In this document: positions 51,829 through 60,318 of the stretch, piece by piece
Position numbering within the stretch: the stretch's first letter is position 1
Layout of the letters: the number at the start of each line of letters is the position of its first letter
Assembly: GCF_022802975.1 (NCBI RefSeq)
Contig: NZ_JAFEVZ010000004.1
Location: forward strand, 248,001-312,000
Source: Flavobacterium pectinovorum
GTDB taxonomy: Bacteria > Bacteroidota > Bacteroidia > Flavobacteriales > Flavobacteriaceae
Length of the DNA stretch: 64,000 nt
Direction: 5' to 3'
Program-made: the position numbers and the translations under genes
The notes under the pieces: generated by a model
What the model saw: only the letters and a program-made list of their open reading frames with translations
Databases searched by the model: none
Told to the model about the DNA's origin: nothing

Positions 51829-52146
51829 ATGGAACAGATATTCTCTTACGGAACATTACAGTCGAAAGAAATTCAGATGCAGGTTTTCAATAAACTGTTA
51901 ACCGGAACACCGGATCAGTTAACAGGTTATAAATTAAAAGACCTTCAGATAGAAGAAGAATTTGGAATAGAAAACTATTTTGTAGCAACGCCCAGCGAAA
52001 ATCCATCGGACGCTGTAGACGGAATCGTTTACAGTATTTCCAGTGCTGATTTGGCAAAAGCGGATCAATTCGAATCTAATGCATACAAAAGAGTTCAAAT
52101 AATACTGAAGTCAGGAGTTGTTGCATGGATTTATATCGAAAATTAA
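51829..52146 (+). CDS. gamma-glutamylcyclotransferase-like (AIG2/GGCT) protein
   Basis: The 105-residue protein has the GGCT fold start IFSYGTLQSKEIQMQVFNKL, with the YGTL motif that lines the active cavity, then TGYKLKDLQI, DAVDGIVYSISSADLAKADQ, FESNAYKRVQIIL and a C-terminal WIYIEN. The usual catalytic Glu of the family would be the one in QFESNAY. The substrate could be a gamma-glutamyl amine, but this branch is uncharacterised. It is inserted between trpB and trpA on the same strand, 64 bases after trpB, so it should be cotranscribed with the trp genes. No role in tryptophan synthesis is known. Confidence 0.82.
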   Translation: MEQIFSYGTLQSKEIQMQVFNKLLTGTPDQLTGYKLKDLQIEEEFGIENYFVATPSENPSDAVDGIVYSISSADLAKADQFESNAYKRVQIILKSGVVAWIYIEN

Positions 52147-52161
52147 TCTGTTTCAGATTAT

Positions 52162-52236
52162 CCTGCAAGGTTTTCAAAACCTTGTAGGTTGACATTAATA
52201 AAAGACAATACCTTCAAGTTTTGAAAATCTTGCAGG
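52162..52236. repeat. CCTGCAAGG palindromes, GGCT-trpA gap
   Basis: CCTGCAAGG and CCTTGTAGG around TTTTCAAAA (52162-52188) make one palindrome. CCTTCAAGTTTTGAAAATCT with TTGCAGG (52211-52236) is a second. Both belong to the same family as 39285-39313. Confidence 0.7.
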
Positions 52237-52253
52237 AACAAAAAGATAAAACA

Positions 52254-53015
52254 ATGAACAGAATAACTCAAAAATTACAAGAAGATAAAAAGATTCTTTC
52301 GATTTATTTTTCGGCAGGATATCCAGGTTTAAATGATACCGTACAAATCATTCAGGATTTAGAAAAAAACGGCGTTGATTTAATTGAAATTGGTTTGCCT
52401 TTTAGCGATCCTCTGGCAGATGGGCCAACCATTCAGGCGAGTTCAACAACAGCACTTCATAACGGAATGACAACCCAAATTCTTTTCGACCAACTGAAAA
52501 ACATCCGCGAAAGCGTAAAAATTCCGTTGATTATTATGGGATATTTTAATCCGATGTTACAATATGGAGTGGAAGCTTTTTGTCAAAAATGTGCCGAAAT
52601 TGGTATCGACGGATTAATTATTCCAGATTTACCTGTTGATGTTTACGCAGACCAATACAAAGCTATTTTCGAAAAATACGGTTTAATAAATGTGTTTTTA
52701 ATTACGCCTCAAACTTCAGATGAGCGTATTCGTTTTATTGACAGCGTTTCAAACGGATTTATTTATATGGTAAGTTCGGCAAGTGTAACGGGATCACAAT
52801 CCGGTTTTGGAAACATTCAGGAAAGTTATTTCGAAAGAATCGGAAACATGAATTTGAAAAATCCTCAAATCGTTGGTTTCGGAATTTCGAATAAAGAAAC
52901 TTTCAGCCAGGCTACAAAATATGCAAAAGGAGCAATTATTGGAAGCGCTTTCATCAAACATTTAGCTGAAAGCGGAAGCAAAAAGATTGCAGAATTTATT
53001 GGAGAGATTCGATAA
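52254..53015 (+). CDS. trpA: tryptophan synthase alpha subunit
   Basis: From ATG 52254 the 253-residue protein begins NRITQKLQEDKKILSIYFSA. An earlier in-frame start at 52221 lies in the repeat and is unlikely. The motifs are IEIGLPFSDPLADGPTIQAS (the catalytic Glu and Asp region), IMGYFNPMLQYG, GLIIPDLPVDV, FLITPQTSDERI, GFIYMVSSASVTGSQSGFG and GFGISNKETFSQ (phosphate site). It cleaves indole glycerol phosphate to indole and glyceraldehyde-3-phosphate for TrpB. It is the last gene of the operon. Confidence 0.96.
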   Translation: MNRITQKLQEDKKILSIYFSAGYPGLNDTVQIIQDLEKNGVDLIEIGLPFSDPLADGPTIQASSTTALHNGMTTQILFDQLKNIRESVKIPLIIMGYFNPMLQYGVEAFCQKCAEIGIDGLIIPDLPVDVYADQYKAIFEKYGLINVFLITPQTSDERIRFIDSVSNGFIYMVSSASVTGSQSGFGNIQESYFERIGNMNLKNPQIVGFGISNKETFSQATKYAKGAIIGSAFIKHLAESGSKKIAEFIGEIR

Positions 53016-53036
53016 TTAAAAAAAACAATAAATTAA

Positions 53037-53080
53037 AAAGCTGAATAATTTGTAAAACATTTTATTCAGCTTTCTTTTTT
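53037..53080. terminator. bidirectional terminator after trpA
   Basis: AAAGCTGAATAA (53037-53048) and TTATTCAGCTTT (53062-53073) form a 12-bp stem followed by CTTTTTTTT. It ends the trp operon and may also serve the convergent LytTR gene that ends at 53084. Confidence 0.85.
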
Positions 53081-53083
53081 TTA

Positions 53084-54694
53084 TTAAATCTTAAATCCTC
53101 TGGAAACAGGAACCTCCGAATTATCAACCATAGTTATAAATTTAAATTGTATCTTTTTAATATGATTTTTATTTACAATGTAAGAACGATGACAATTAAT
53201 AAAATTAGAAGGTAATTCTTTAATAATGTCAGTAAGCTTTCCTCTTACTAAATGACTTTTTTTTCCTATTGTAAAAATATTCAGATAGTGATCTTCTGCT
53301 TTAATGTAAACCAATTGGTCTAAGTTAATTTTTGTTTTGTCTTTTAAAATGATGTTTTCTTTTTCGACAAGTTTTTTTAATTGTTTTACCTCTTCAACTT
53401 TTTTTAAATGTTCGATCTCTAATATTTCTTTTTCTAAAGAGATCTCTTTATCTTTAATAATGAAGGCTATAAAGAAAAAGCAAAAATTGATATTATCACA
53501 AATCTGTAGTAATAGATAGGACGACTTTGATATTTTTATCCAATTAGGACTAAGATGAATCAAATTGAGAAACCTCGGAAAAGCAATTTCAAACGAGCTG
53601 ATCATCAAAATAAAAATACCTACAAAAATATATTTTCTATAGCCATTTCTGTGGTTCAATGCATAATAAAAAATGCAGGACAACGTAATAAAATCTACAA
53701 TTGGAGAGGTATTAAGGATAAACCTAAAAATAACAATTACGATCTTATTTGGCACAAATGGCAATATTTCTATAAACATTAAGAGCAGCCAAAAAAAACT
53801 AATTCTGGTTAAAAATTTATATAGAAAACTCTTCTTATCTAAATCAAAAAAACTAATAATTAAAAAATTAAATGCAATAATATATAAATCTCCTAATGCG
53901 TCATAAACCATATCATTAGTAAAAAAAGGCAAATATTTGGTTTCATAAACAACTCCGTTTATCTCACTCAGATAAAATAAAATAAACATAAAGCAAATGA
54001 GAGAAAAAAATAAATAAATTTTCTTGAACCCATAAAAATATATTTTGAATAGCCCAAATAGTAATAATGCCAACTGAAAACCTGCAATAATAGTAGTAAA
54101 AACCAGATAAAAATTAAAACTACTTTTGTTTTCTACAACCTCAGTGAGATACGCCTTGTTGCTTTGCAATTGCAGTTCAGGAATTTTTAATGTGTATTTA
54201 TATTTCTTTATATAAATGACAAAAGTGGTAATTGAGTTTTTAGCTAAATTTATAACCAACTGATGATGATTATTTTTAATTGAAGCCTGCGATATAAAAT
54301 AAGCATAACCTGTTCCGCCAACAAATTCATAATTAGAATCTGCTAATTCATAACACTTTAAATATGAAACGGTATCTTTAGCTGTGAGATATATTTTAGA
54401 ATTCTCACTTTGATTATTATGAATCGAAAATTTTATAACGGCATACTGTAATGTATCCGGTACAGGAAAAACATTTTTTGTGTTTTTATTAAATACCTTA
54501 AAGTCAAGTTGACTCACTTTTTCCAGAGTGACTTCAACATTATTTGTATATGCTATTTCGGCATTATTGTATAAGGATACACTATCTGTTTTTGAAGAAA
54601 AAACAATATTTTTTATCTGAGAGAAAACCAGTGTATGGAACAACAGTATTCCGAAAACGAAAATTTTTTTTGCCTTTTGCAGTAAACTCATCAT
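53084..54694 (-). CDS. LytTR-domain membrane regulator with 7TM-DISM-like sensor
   Basis: The 536-residue protein has an N-terminal signal-like helix, an extracytoplasmic beta-rich region (about 30-180, DISM-like: KLDFKVFNKN equivalents and YAVIKFSIHNNQSENSKIYL), seven membrane segments (190-400), a short coiled coil (EKEILEIEHLKKVEEVKQLK) and a C-terminal LytTR DNA-binding domain (IYIKAEDHYLNIF-like core LVYIKAEDHYLNIFTIGKKS, then CHRSYIVNKNHIKKIQ). A sensor joined directly to its own DNA-binding domain can control transcription at the membrane. The signal is unknown. The neighbouring secreted proteins and a 21-bp direct repeat upstream are candidate targets. Confidence 0.85.
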   Translation of the reverse strand: MMSLLQKAKKIFVFGILLFHTLVFSQIKNIVFSSKTDSVSLYNNAEIAYTNNVEVTLEKVSQLDFKVFNKNTKNVFPVPDTLQYAVIKFSIHNNQSENSKIYLTAKDTVSYLKCYELADSNYEFVGGTGYAYFISQASIKNNHHQLVINLAKNSITTFVIYIKKYKYTLKIPELQLQSNKAYLTEVVENKSSFNFYLVFTTIIAGFQLALLLFGLFKIYFYGFKKIYLFFSLICFMFILFYLSEINGVVYETKYLPFFTNDMVYDALGDLYIIAFNFLIISFFDLDKKSFLYKFLTRISFFWLLLMFIEILPFVPNKIVIVIFRFILNTSPIVDFITLSCIFYYALNHRNGYRKYIFVGIFILMISSFEIAFPRFLNLIHLSPNWIKISKSSYLLLQICDNINFCFFFIAFIIKDKEISLEKEILEIEHLKKVEEVKQLKKLVEKENIILKDKTKINLDQLVYIKAEDHYLNIFTIGKKSHLVRGKLTDIIKELPSNFINCHRSYIVNKNHIKKIQFKFITMVDNSEVPVSRGFKI

Positions 54695-54699
54695 CTGAA

Positions 54700-54738
54700 A
54701 ATCACATAATTAACAAGCAGGATAAATTTATGTGATTT
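54700..54738. promoter_or_regulatory. inverted repeat upstream of LytTR gene
   Basis: AAATCACATAA (54700-54710) and TTATGTGATTT (54728-54738) are perfect 11-base arms with 17 bases between them. It lies just before the start codon at 54694 and could be an operator or a leader hairpin. Confidence 0.45.
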
Positions 54739-54863
54739 TTAAAAAAATTTCGAACATTATTTCATTTATTTTACTGCAAAATTTAAAAAAAAATATTTTA
54801 ATTTAGTCAAGTCATTTTTGTTAAAAAAACTCCTGACTACAACTTCAAAATACGCTTAACAAT

Positions 54864-55292
54864 CTATCTGGCAGTTCCTATAGGACAATCATCACAACGA
54901 TAGGTTAACGAGCTTTTAGGAGCGGCAGATTTGTTTTGCAAATTAACTTTATTCTGAACATTCTGATTTACATTATCCAATAAAGAATTAAAACTTTGCT
55001 GCCTGGCTTCTGTTACTTTACTTTTTTGATTTTCTAAATAACTAAGTTCTGCCTGAATTTCTTCTTGCGAATTTTTTATAACCTGAGTCATCCATGCATT
55101 ATATTGGTTGATATAATCGCCCCCTTTAATAGCCAAAGAAACCATACAATCTGTAAGATCTTTATTTGAAGTATTGTTTTTTAATAATTGCAGGGTTAAT
55201 GTTTTGCACTCGTTCAACTTAGCTTCACCGTCATCTTGAGACCAGCAAAGCGATGTTATGCACATAAGTACTGCTGTTATAATTGTTTTCAT
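54864..55292 (-). CDS. hypothetical secreted protein, 142 residues
   Basis: I do not recognise this gene. The 142-residue protein has a signal peptide (residues 1-19, ending LCWSQ). A helical, Gln/Asn-rich segment follows (ELSYLENQKSKVTEARQQSF and NSLLDNVNQNVQNKVNLQNK), and the end is SSLTYRCDDCPIGTAR. Cysteines in NECKTL, TDCMVS and the C-terminal CDDC could form disulfides or bind metal. It lies 4 bases after the stop of the 501-residue secreted gene, and the two are clearly cotranscribed. Confidence 0.65.
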   Translation of the reverse strand: MKTIITAVLMCITSLCWSQDDGEAKLNECKTLTLQLLKNNTSNKDLTDCMVSLAIKGGDYINQYNAWMTQVIKNSQEEIQAELSYLENQKSKVTEARQQSFNSLLDNVNQNVQNKVNLQNKSAAPKSSLTYRCDDCPIGTAR

Positions 55293-55296
55293 AGCT

Positions 55297-56802
55297 CTAA
55301 TCTTTTTTAAACATATTAAGTAATTGGTCTGTGGTTTTATTAATTACATCGGTAAGCTCGGCATTTCTTTTTATTTTCTCTTGTTCCCTTTGAATCTCCA
55401 ATTGTTTTTGTTCTGCCTCTTGTCTTTGTTTGGCTAATAATTCTGCATTTTCTTTAGCCACTTTACCTGCTTTATTAGCATTATAAATTGCTTTATCATA
55501 AAACTGGGTTCTGTTTGACATTATATTATTTTCAAATTTAGTTTTTGAATTTTCACTAAGAAGAGATAAATTATCAATACCTGCCGTATAATAATTATTA
55601 ACATCCATATGATCAGTTTCTACCGAAAATTTATGTCCCCAATTGTTTTCAAACTCTTTATTATCAAAAAAAAGATACCTAATATTATATCCGTTTCTTT
55701 TAACAATAAAAGTGGGGATATTATAAAATCCATTTAAGGCAAAATGATCTTTCATATAAGCAATTCTATCTTCATAGCTAAATCCATCATAGATGTCATT
55801 CATCTGGTTTAAAGTCAAAAATTCTCCATAAGTTAATTGCGTTTGTGTATCATTTAAATCCGGTACGGCATACAGTTCTATAGACTTATACGACAGTGCA
55901 AGAGAAACCATAAGATTATCTTTCCTGTAATAAACACAATCATGAATAGTATTGGTATATTTCTCTTGCCATTTTTCGTCTAAAAGCTTACTTTTTAATG
56001 ACGCAAAAACAACAGCACTCTGATTAGTAATAAAAATGGACTTTTTTTTGCTTGCATCCTCTCTGATAGTAACTTTTGTACCTTGAGAATAAATTAATTC
56101 CTGATTGTAACTTTCAAAGTTATAATTTTCATCATTGTAAACCGATAATCTTTTGGTAACTAATAAATTGCCACCCATCTTTAATAACAGTTGATGCGCG
56201 AAACTAATAGTTTCTTTGAAAGATGAATGAACGATAAAAGATGCAGTGCTTACCTCTAATTTTTGTTTTTCAGGAACAAAAGCCTCAAAGTCTAAATAAC
56301 CTTCAGAAATAACTTTTGAGAAATATTTCCCTTTTTTATATAATGCATTTTTGCTTTTTGCTTCTACAATTGTCCAACCTGAAACTCCTGTTGTCTGAAT
56401 GATTTTTTTAGTAAAAACTTCATCTAATTCAGAAGAACCGACTATTCTAAATTCGGTAACTTTTTTCCGATTGTCTGCAACCAAAAAAACATTAAACTTT
56501 GCATCTGTAAGTAAAGTCCGGAAATGATTAAAAATAGTATCCGTTTTTTTTAAATTTTCATCATAAATATAATCTTTGCTGTCTTCAACACCCGTAAAAG
56601 TAACTCCCAGTACACCAAAAACATTATCTATAAGAAGGGTAGCCGCATCAATATCATTATCTAATATTTTTTCTGCAAAAGTTATTTTTTCTTTAGCAAC
56701 CTGTTGTTTTGTTACCGTTGTTTTTTTCTTAGTTTGTGCAGAAACAGTTTGCACAAAAAACAAACTAAATACTATAACTATAAAATATTTTGATGTTTTC
56801 AT
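55297..56802 (-). CDS. hypothetical secreted protein, 501 residues
   Basis: I do not recognise this gene. From ATG 56802 the protein has a signal peptide (KTSKYFIVIVFSLFFVQTVSAQ region, cut after SAQ) and a Lys/Thr-rich linker. A long central part contains repeated segments such as FTKKIIQTTGVSGWTIVEAK and YLDFEAFVPEKQKLEVSTAS. The C-terminal coiled coil (KENAELLAKQRQEAEQKQLE, IQREQEKIKRNAELTDVINK) ends TDQLLNMFKKD. An ATG eight codons upstream would weaken the signal peptide. It forms an operon with the gene at 54864. A direct repeat about 320 bases upstream (57124-57165) could regulate it. Confidence 0.68.
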   Translation of the reverse strand: MKTSKYFIVIVFSLFFVQTVSAQTKKKTTVTKQQVAKEKITFAEKILDNDIDAATLLIDNVFGVLGVTFTGVEDSKDYIYDENLKKTDTIFNHFRTLLTDAKFNVFLVADNRKKVTEFRIVGSSELDEVFTKKIIQTTGVSGWTIVEAKSKNALYKKGKYFSKVISEGYLDFEAFVPEKQKLEVSTASFIVHSSFKETISFAHQLLLKMGGNLLVTKRLSVYNDENYNFESYNQELIYSQGTKVTIREDASKKKSIFITNQSAVVFASLKSKLLDEKWQEKYTNTIHDCVYYRKDNLMVSLALSYKSIELYAVPDLNDTQTQLTYGEFLTLNQMNDIYDGFSYEDRIAYMKDHFALNGFYNIPTFIVKRNGYNIRYLFFDNKEFENNWGHKFSVETDHMDVNNYYTAGIDNLSLLSENSKTKFENNIMSNRTQFYDKAIYNANKAGKVAKENAELLAKQRQEAEQKQLEIQREQEKIKRNAELTDVINKTTDQLLNMFKKD

Positions 56803-57123
56803 TATATAATCCTTTAAGTTGAACATAACTTCTAAAAAAATAAACTGAACTTGATTAAAAATATAATTTAGATCTTCAAATTTTAGATTAGGGTTTCATT
56901 CTAATTACACTTGGGTAGTTAATTAATCTATAACTTGAAAGGACAATAATTTATTCATTTTTCGGTTTTATTATCATTATTACATTCTGTAAACTTCATT
57001 GGTGTTTGTCACATCTGCAATTATTTAATTTTAGTTTATGGACAATTTACAGTCATTCTCATTTTATAGCTTTATTCTTAAAATTCATAACAAAGTTGCT
57101 TCTAAAAAACAGCTATACCAAAT

Positions 57124-57165
57124 AAATGTCGTGAAATGAACAACAAATGGCGTGAATGGAACAAC
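57124..57165. promoter_or_regulatory. 21-bp tandem direct repeat (candidate LytTR-type site)
   Basis: AAATGTCGTGAAATGAACAA plus C (57124-57144) is followed directly by AAATGGCGTGAATGGAACAA plus C (57145-57165), with three mismatches. A 21-bp period equals two helical turns, as known for LytTR-protein target pairs. It lies between the divergent 55297 and 57280 genes. A LytTR regulator is encoded nearby at 53084. Nothing else was recognised in 56803-57120. Confidence 0.5.
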
Positions 57166-57220
57166 CAGACATTAACTAAAACCTAACAAAGTATTGCGTT
57201 AATATTTTGTTAAACAAAAA

Positions 57221-57258
57221 TTAAACAACCGTTTAATTTAAACACTTGTTTAATTTTG
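57221..57258 (+). promoter_or_regulatory. efflux operon promoter with two tandem TetR-type operators
   Basis: Two palindromes of form TTAAAC-N4-GTTTAA occupy 57221-57236 and 57238-57253, centred 17 bp apart. The second overlaps the perfect -7 box TAATTTTG (57251-57258). The transcription start would be near 57263 and the ATG is at 57280. This is the typical geometry for repression by the TetR protein encoded just downstream. Confidence 0.7.
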
Positions 57259-57279
57259 TACCCAGTTAGAAACAATACC

Positions 57280-57909
57280 ATGTCAAACATCGAATTAAAC
57301 GACAAAAAAATTCAGATTCTGGAGGTTGCTGAAAAACTGTTTTCAGAGAAAGGATTTGAAGGTACATCGATACGGGATATCTCAAAACATGCAAAAATTA
57401 ATATTGCCATGGTCTCGTATTATTTTGGTTCAAAAGAGAGGCTGCTTGAAGCTTTAATTATCTACAAAACTTCTGATTTAAAACTACAACTCGAAAATTT
57501 ATTACAGGAAAATCTGGAACCGATTGAAAAAGTCAATAAATTAATCGAAATTTACATTAACAGAATAAGTTGTAACAAAGGGATTTTCAGAGTTTTACAT
57601 TTTGAAATCAATTCAGAAAAAAGAGAAAAAAGCATGATTGCTTTTACCGAATTAAAAAAAGGAAACCTAAAATCTGTAGAAAGTATTATAGCGCAAGGTC
57701 AGGCAAAAGGCGTTTTCAGAAAAGATGTTATCATCCCGCTTCTTACGCCTACCATAATTGGAACCTTTTTTCATTTTCACATGAATAAACCTTTCTTCGT
57801 AGAATTACTGAATTTAAAAACCGAAGAAATGTATAACAATTACATCAAGACCAGTCTTACAAAGCACATTCAACAAACTATAAAAGCACTACTTGTTTAT
57901 GAAAATTAG
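57280..57909 (+). CDS. TetR/AcrR-family regulator of efflux operon
   Basis: From ATG 57280 the 209-residue protein has the TetR N-terminus KKIQILEVAEKLFSEKGFEG followed by TSIRDISKHAKINIAMVSYY, then FGSKERLLEALIIY, the conserved HTH. The C-terminal helical ligand domain ends near KHIQQTIKALLVYEN. An earlier start in the track of frames would fall inside the promoter box, so it is rejected. Its stop codon overlaps the tolC-like start by 11 bases, placing all four efflux genes in one operon. It probably represses that operon and is released by a toxic compound. The ligand is unknown. Confidence 0.9.
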   Translation: MSNIELNDKKIQILEVAEKLFSEKGFEGTSIRDISKHAKINIAMVSYYFGSKERLLEALIIYKTSDLKLQLENLLQENLEPIEKVNKLIEIYINRISCNKGIFRVLHFEINSEKREKSMIAFTELKKGNLKSVESIIAQGQAKGVFRKDVIIPLLTPTIIGTFFHFHMNKPFFVELLNLKTEEMYNNYIKTSLTKHIQQTIKALLVYEN

Positions 57910-59221
57910 TCAATTAATGCTCTTTGGAGTTTTCTTTATCGGAATATCTTCAGCAGAAGCACAAGAAAAAACAAGTTTAACCTTAGACGAAGCCGTTAAG
58001 CTGGCGTGGGAAAAAAGTAACGAAGTTACACTTGCCAATACTAAGGTAAACACAAAAAAATACGAATTGCAATCGGTTAAGAATAACCAATATCCGGATT
58101 TGAAAGTTTCGGGTCAATACCAACGCTTAGGAAAAGCTTCGATTGACCTTCATAATGAAGGATCAGGTTCAGAGTCAATGGGTTCTCCGGATCGTGCTAT
58201 GTTAGGAATGGCTAATCTTAGTTTGCCAATTTTCTCCGGATTTAAAATCCAGAGCAGTATTGATGCCTACGATAACTTATACGAAGCAGAAACTGCCAAT
58301 GCAGCTAAAACAAAAGAAGATGTTGCGCTTCGTGTCATTACTTATTACACTGCATTATACAAAGCCCAAAAAACATTAGATCTTTTAAACGAAAACCAAA
58401 AACAGGCAAAACAGCGTGTAACTGATTTTACGGAATTAGAGAAAAACGGAATTATACCAAGAAACGATTTATTGAAAGCGCAATTATTGGTATCTAAAAC
58501 GCAATTATCTATTGACGAAGCAAATAATAATATCAATAATATCAATTTCTATTTAACGACATTGCTTAAATTAGAACCTTCTGTAAAACTTCAGGTTAAC
58601 GAGCAGGATTTCTTCAATTTAAAAACAAGCAATGCACCAACATCTGACGCATTGGCCTTAGAAAACAGAAAAGACCTGGAGGCAGTTCGCTTACAGTCTA
58701 AAGCAAGTGAAGCAAACATCAGAGTTGCAAAATCAGCTTATTATCCTTCTATTGCTTTGTTGGGAGGTTATACAGCTTTCGACCTTAAAGATTTTATTAC
58801 CGTAAAATATGCAATGAATTTTGGCGTTGGTTTGTCTTATGATCTATCCGGAATTATAAAAAACAATTCGCACGTAAGAGAAGCTGAAAGTAGAGCGCTT
58901 GAAGTAAAAAATTCTGAAGCACTTTTAACGGATCGCATCAAAATTGAAGTTCAAAAATCTATTGAAGATTATGACTTGGCCATTAATCAAAGCGTGGTTT
59001 ACGATGAAGCCTTACAACAGGCATCTGAAAACTACAGACTGGTTAAAGATAAATTCGACAACGGTTTGTCAGACACCAACGATCTTGTTGAGGCAGACGT
59101 TGAACACTTAAGTGCTAAAATAAATACAGCTTTATCAAAAGCTACTATTATTCAAAAGTATTACGAATTACTTTCAGTATCAGGACAATTATCTCAATCA
59201 TTCAATCTTTCTAAAATATAA
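57899..59221 (+). CDS. TolC-family outer-membrane efflux protein
   Basis: From ATG 57899 the 440-residue protein begins with a signal peptide (KISQLMLFGVFFIGISSAEA). It then shows the duplicated OEP pattern: LTLDEAVKLAWEKSNEVTLA and the second-half counterpart LALENRKDLEAVRLQSKASE, followed by NIRVAKSAYYPSIALLGGY. The two coiled halves form the trimeric outer-membrane channel with a periplasmic helical barrel. It overlaps the TetR gene by 11 bases and is followed after 12 bases by the EmrA-like adaptor, giving a complete tripartite system. The cargo is unknown. Confidence 0.92.
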   Translation: MKISQLMLFGVFFIGISSAEAQEKTSLTLDEAVKLAWEKSNEVTLANTKVNTKKYELQSVKNNQYPDLKVSGQYQRLGKASIDLHNEGSGSESMGSPDRAMLGMANLSLPIFSGFKIQSSIDAYDNLYEAETANAAKTKEDVALRVITYYTALYKAQKTLDLLNENQKQAKQRVTDFTELEKNGIIPRNDLLKAQLLVSKTQLSIDEANNNINNINFYLTTLLKLEPSVKLQVNEQDFFNLKTSNAPTSDALALENRKDLEAVRLQSKASEANIRVAKSAYYPSIALLGGYTAFDLKDFITVKYAMNFGVGLSYDLSGIIKNNSHVREAESRALEVKNSEALLTDRIKIEVQKSIEDYDLAINQSVVYDEALQQASENYRLVKDKFDNGLSDTNDLVEADVEHLSAKINTALSKATIIQKYYELLSVSGQLSQSFNLSKI

Positions 59222-59233
59222 TCGCTAGCTCTC

Positions 59234-60313
59234 ATGGAAAAGAAAAAGACAAATAAAAAATTCATCATCATACTAACCGTTTTGGTTTTAGTAGGGGGAA
59301 CTTACGGAATATCGAAATATTTACACTCTCAGGCTCATGAAGAAACAGATGATGCACAGATTGAGAAAAAAATGAATCCTATTATTCCGCGAGTATCAGG
59401 ATACATTAGCAAAGTGTATGTAAAAGATAATGATTTTGTAAAAAAAGGAGATACTTTGTTTACAATTGACAAGAGAGACTATCAGTTAAAGATTGATGAA
59501 GCACATGCCGCTTTATTAGGGGCTGAAGGTCAATACGAAGCTGCAAAAGCAGATATTGGTAGTGCGTATGCAAGTATTAATGTTTCAGATGCCAACATGA
59601 AATCAGCCAGCGGTTCGATCGAAAGTGCTAAAATCAGACTGAGACAGCTTACAAACGATTATAACCGTTATAACAATTTATACAAAACACATACCATTAC
59701 AAAACAACAATACGAGCAGGCTTTGACTGCAAAAGAAGAAGCTGAAAATCAGGTACGTGTTTTACAACAGCAACAAAGAGCAAGTTCATATCAAAAAACG
59801 GTTATCGAATCTAAGTCTAAAGCTTCTGACAAACAAACAGAAGTTGCAGCAGCAAATATCAAAAAAGCACAAACAATGCTTGAGGTAGCCAAATTGAACC
59901 TTACTTATACAGTTGTAACCGCAGCGATTGACGGTCAGGTTTCTAAAGTTGATATCCAGCCGGGACAATTGGTTCAGCCGGGACAGTCTTTATTCTACAT
60001 CATTAATAACAACGAAGCTTGGGTTGTGGCAAACTTCAAAGAAACACAATTAAACAAAATGGTTGTGGGACAAAAAGTGAGTTTAAAAGTAGATGCATAT
60101 CCAAACTACGAATTCAAAGGAATTGTAACTTCTTTTTCTCCAGCTACAGGATCCCGTTTTTCTTTATTGCCTCCTGACAATGCTACAGGAAACTTCGTAA
60201 AAACGATTCAGAGATTACCTGTAAAAATCAGTTTAGACCCTTCAAACGATCCTGAGAAAGTAAAATTATTAAGACCGGGAATGAATGTGGATGTAGACGT
60301 ACATTTGAAATAA
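59234..60313 (+). CDS. EmrA-like membrane-fusion protein (HlyD family)
   Basis: The 359-residue protein has an N-terminal membrane helix (KFIIILTVLVLVGGTYGISK) and then the biotinyl/lipoyl-like half PIIPRVSGYISKVYVKDNDF. A long alpha-hairpin follows (80-200, with QLTNDYNRYNNLYKTHTITK), then the second lipoyl half VVTAAIDGQVSKVDIQPGQL and the beta-barrel with VVANFKETQLNKMVVGQKVS. It links the inner-membrane pump to TolC. The order TetR-TolC-EmrA-EmrB is typical of Bacteroidota. EmrB starts 5 bases after it. Confidence 0.93.
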   Translation: MEKKKTNKKFIIILTVLVLVGGTYGISKYLHSQAHEETDDAQIEKKMNPIIPRVSGYISKVYVKDNDFVKKGDTLFTIDKRDYQLKIDEAHAALLGAEGQYEAAKADIGSAYASINVSDANMKSASGSIESAKIRLRQLTNDYNRYNNLYKTHTITKQQYEQALTAKEEAENQVRVLQQQQRASSYQKTVIESKSKASDKQTEVAAANIKKAQTMLEVAKLNLTYTVVTAAIDGQVSKVDIQPGQLVQPGQSLFYIINNNEAWVVANFKETQLNKMVVGQKVSLKVDAYPNYEFKGIVTSFSPATGSRFSLLPPDNATGNFVKTIQRLPVKISLDPSNDPEKVKLLRPGMNVDVDVHLK

Positions 60314-60318
60314 AATAA

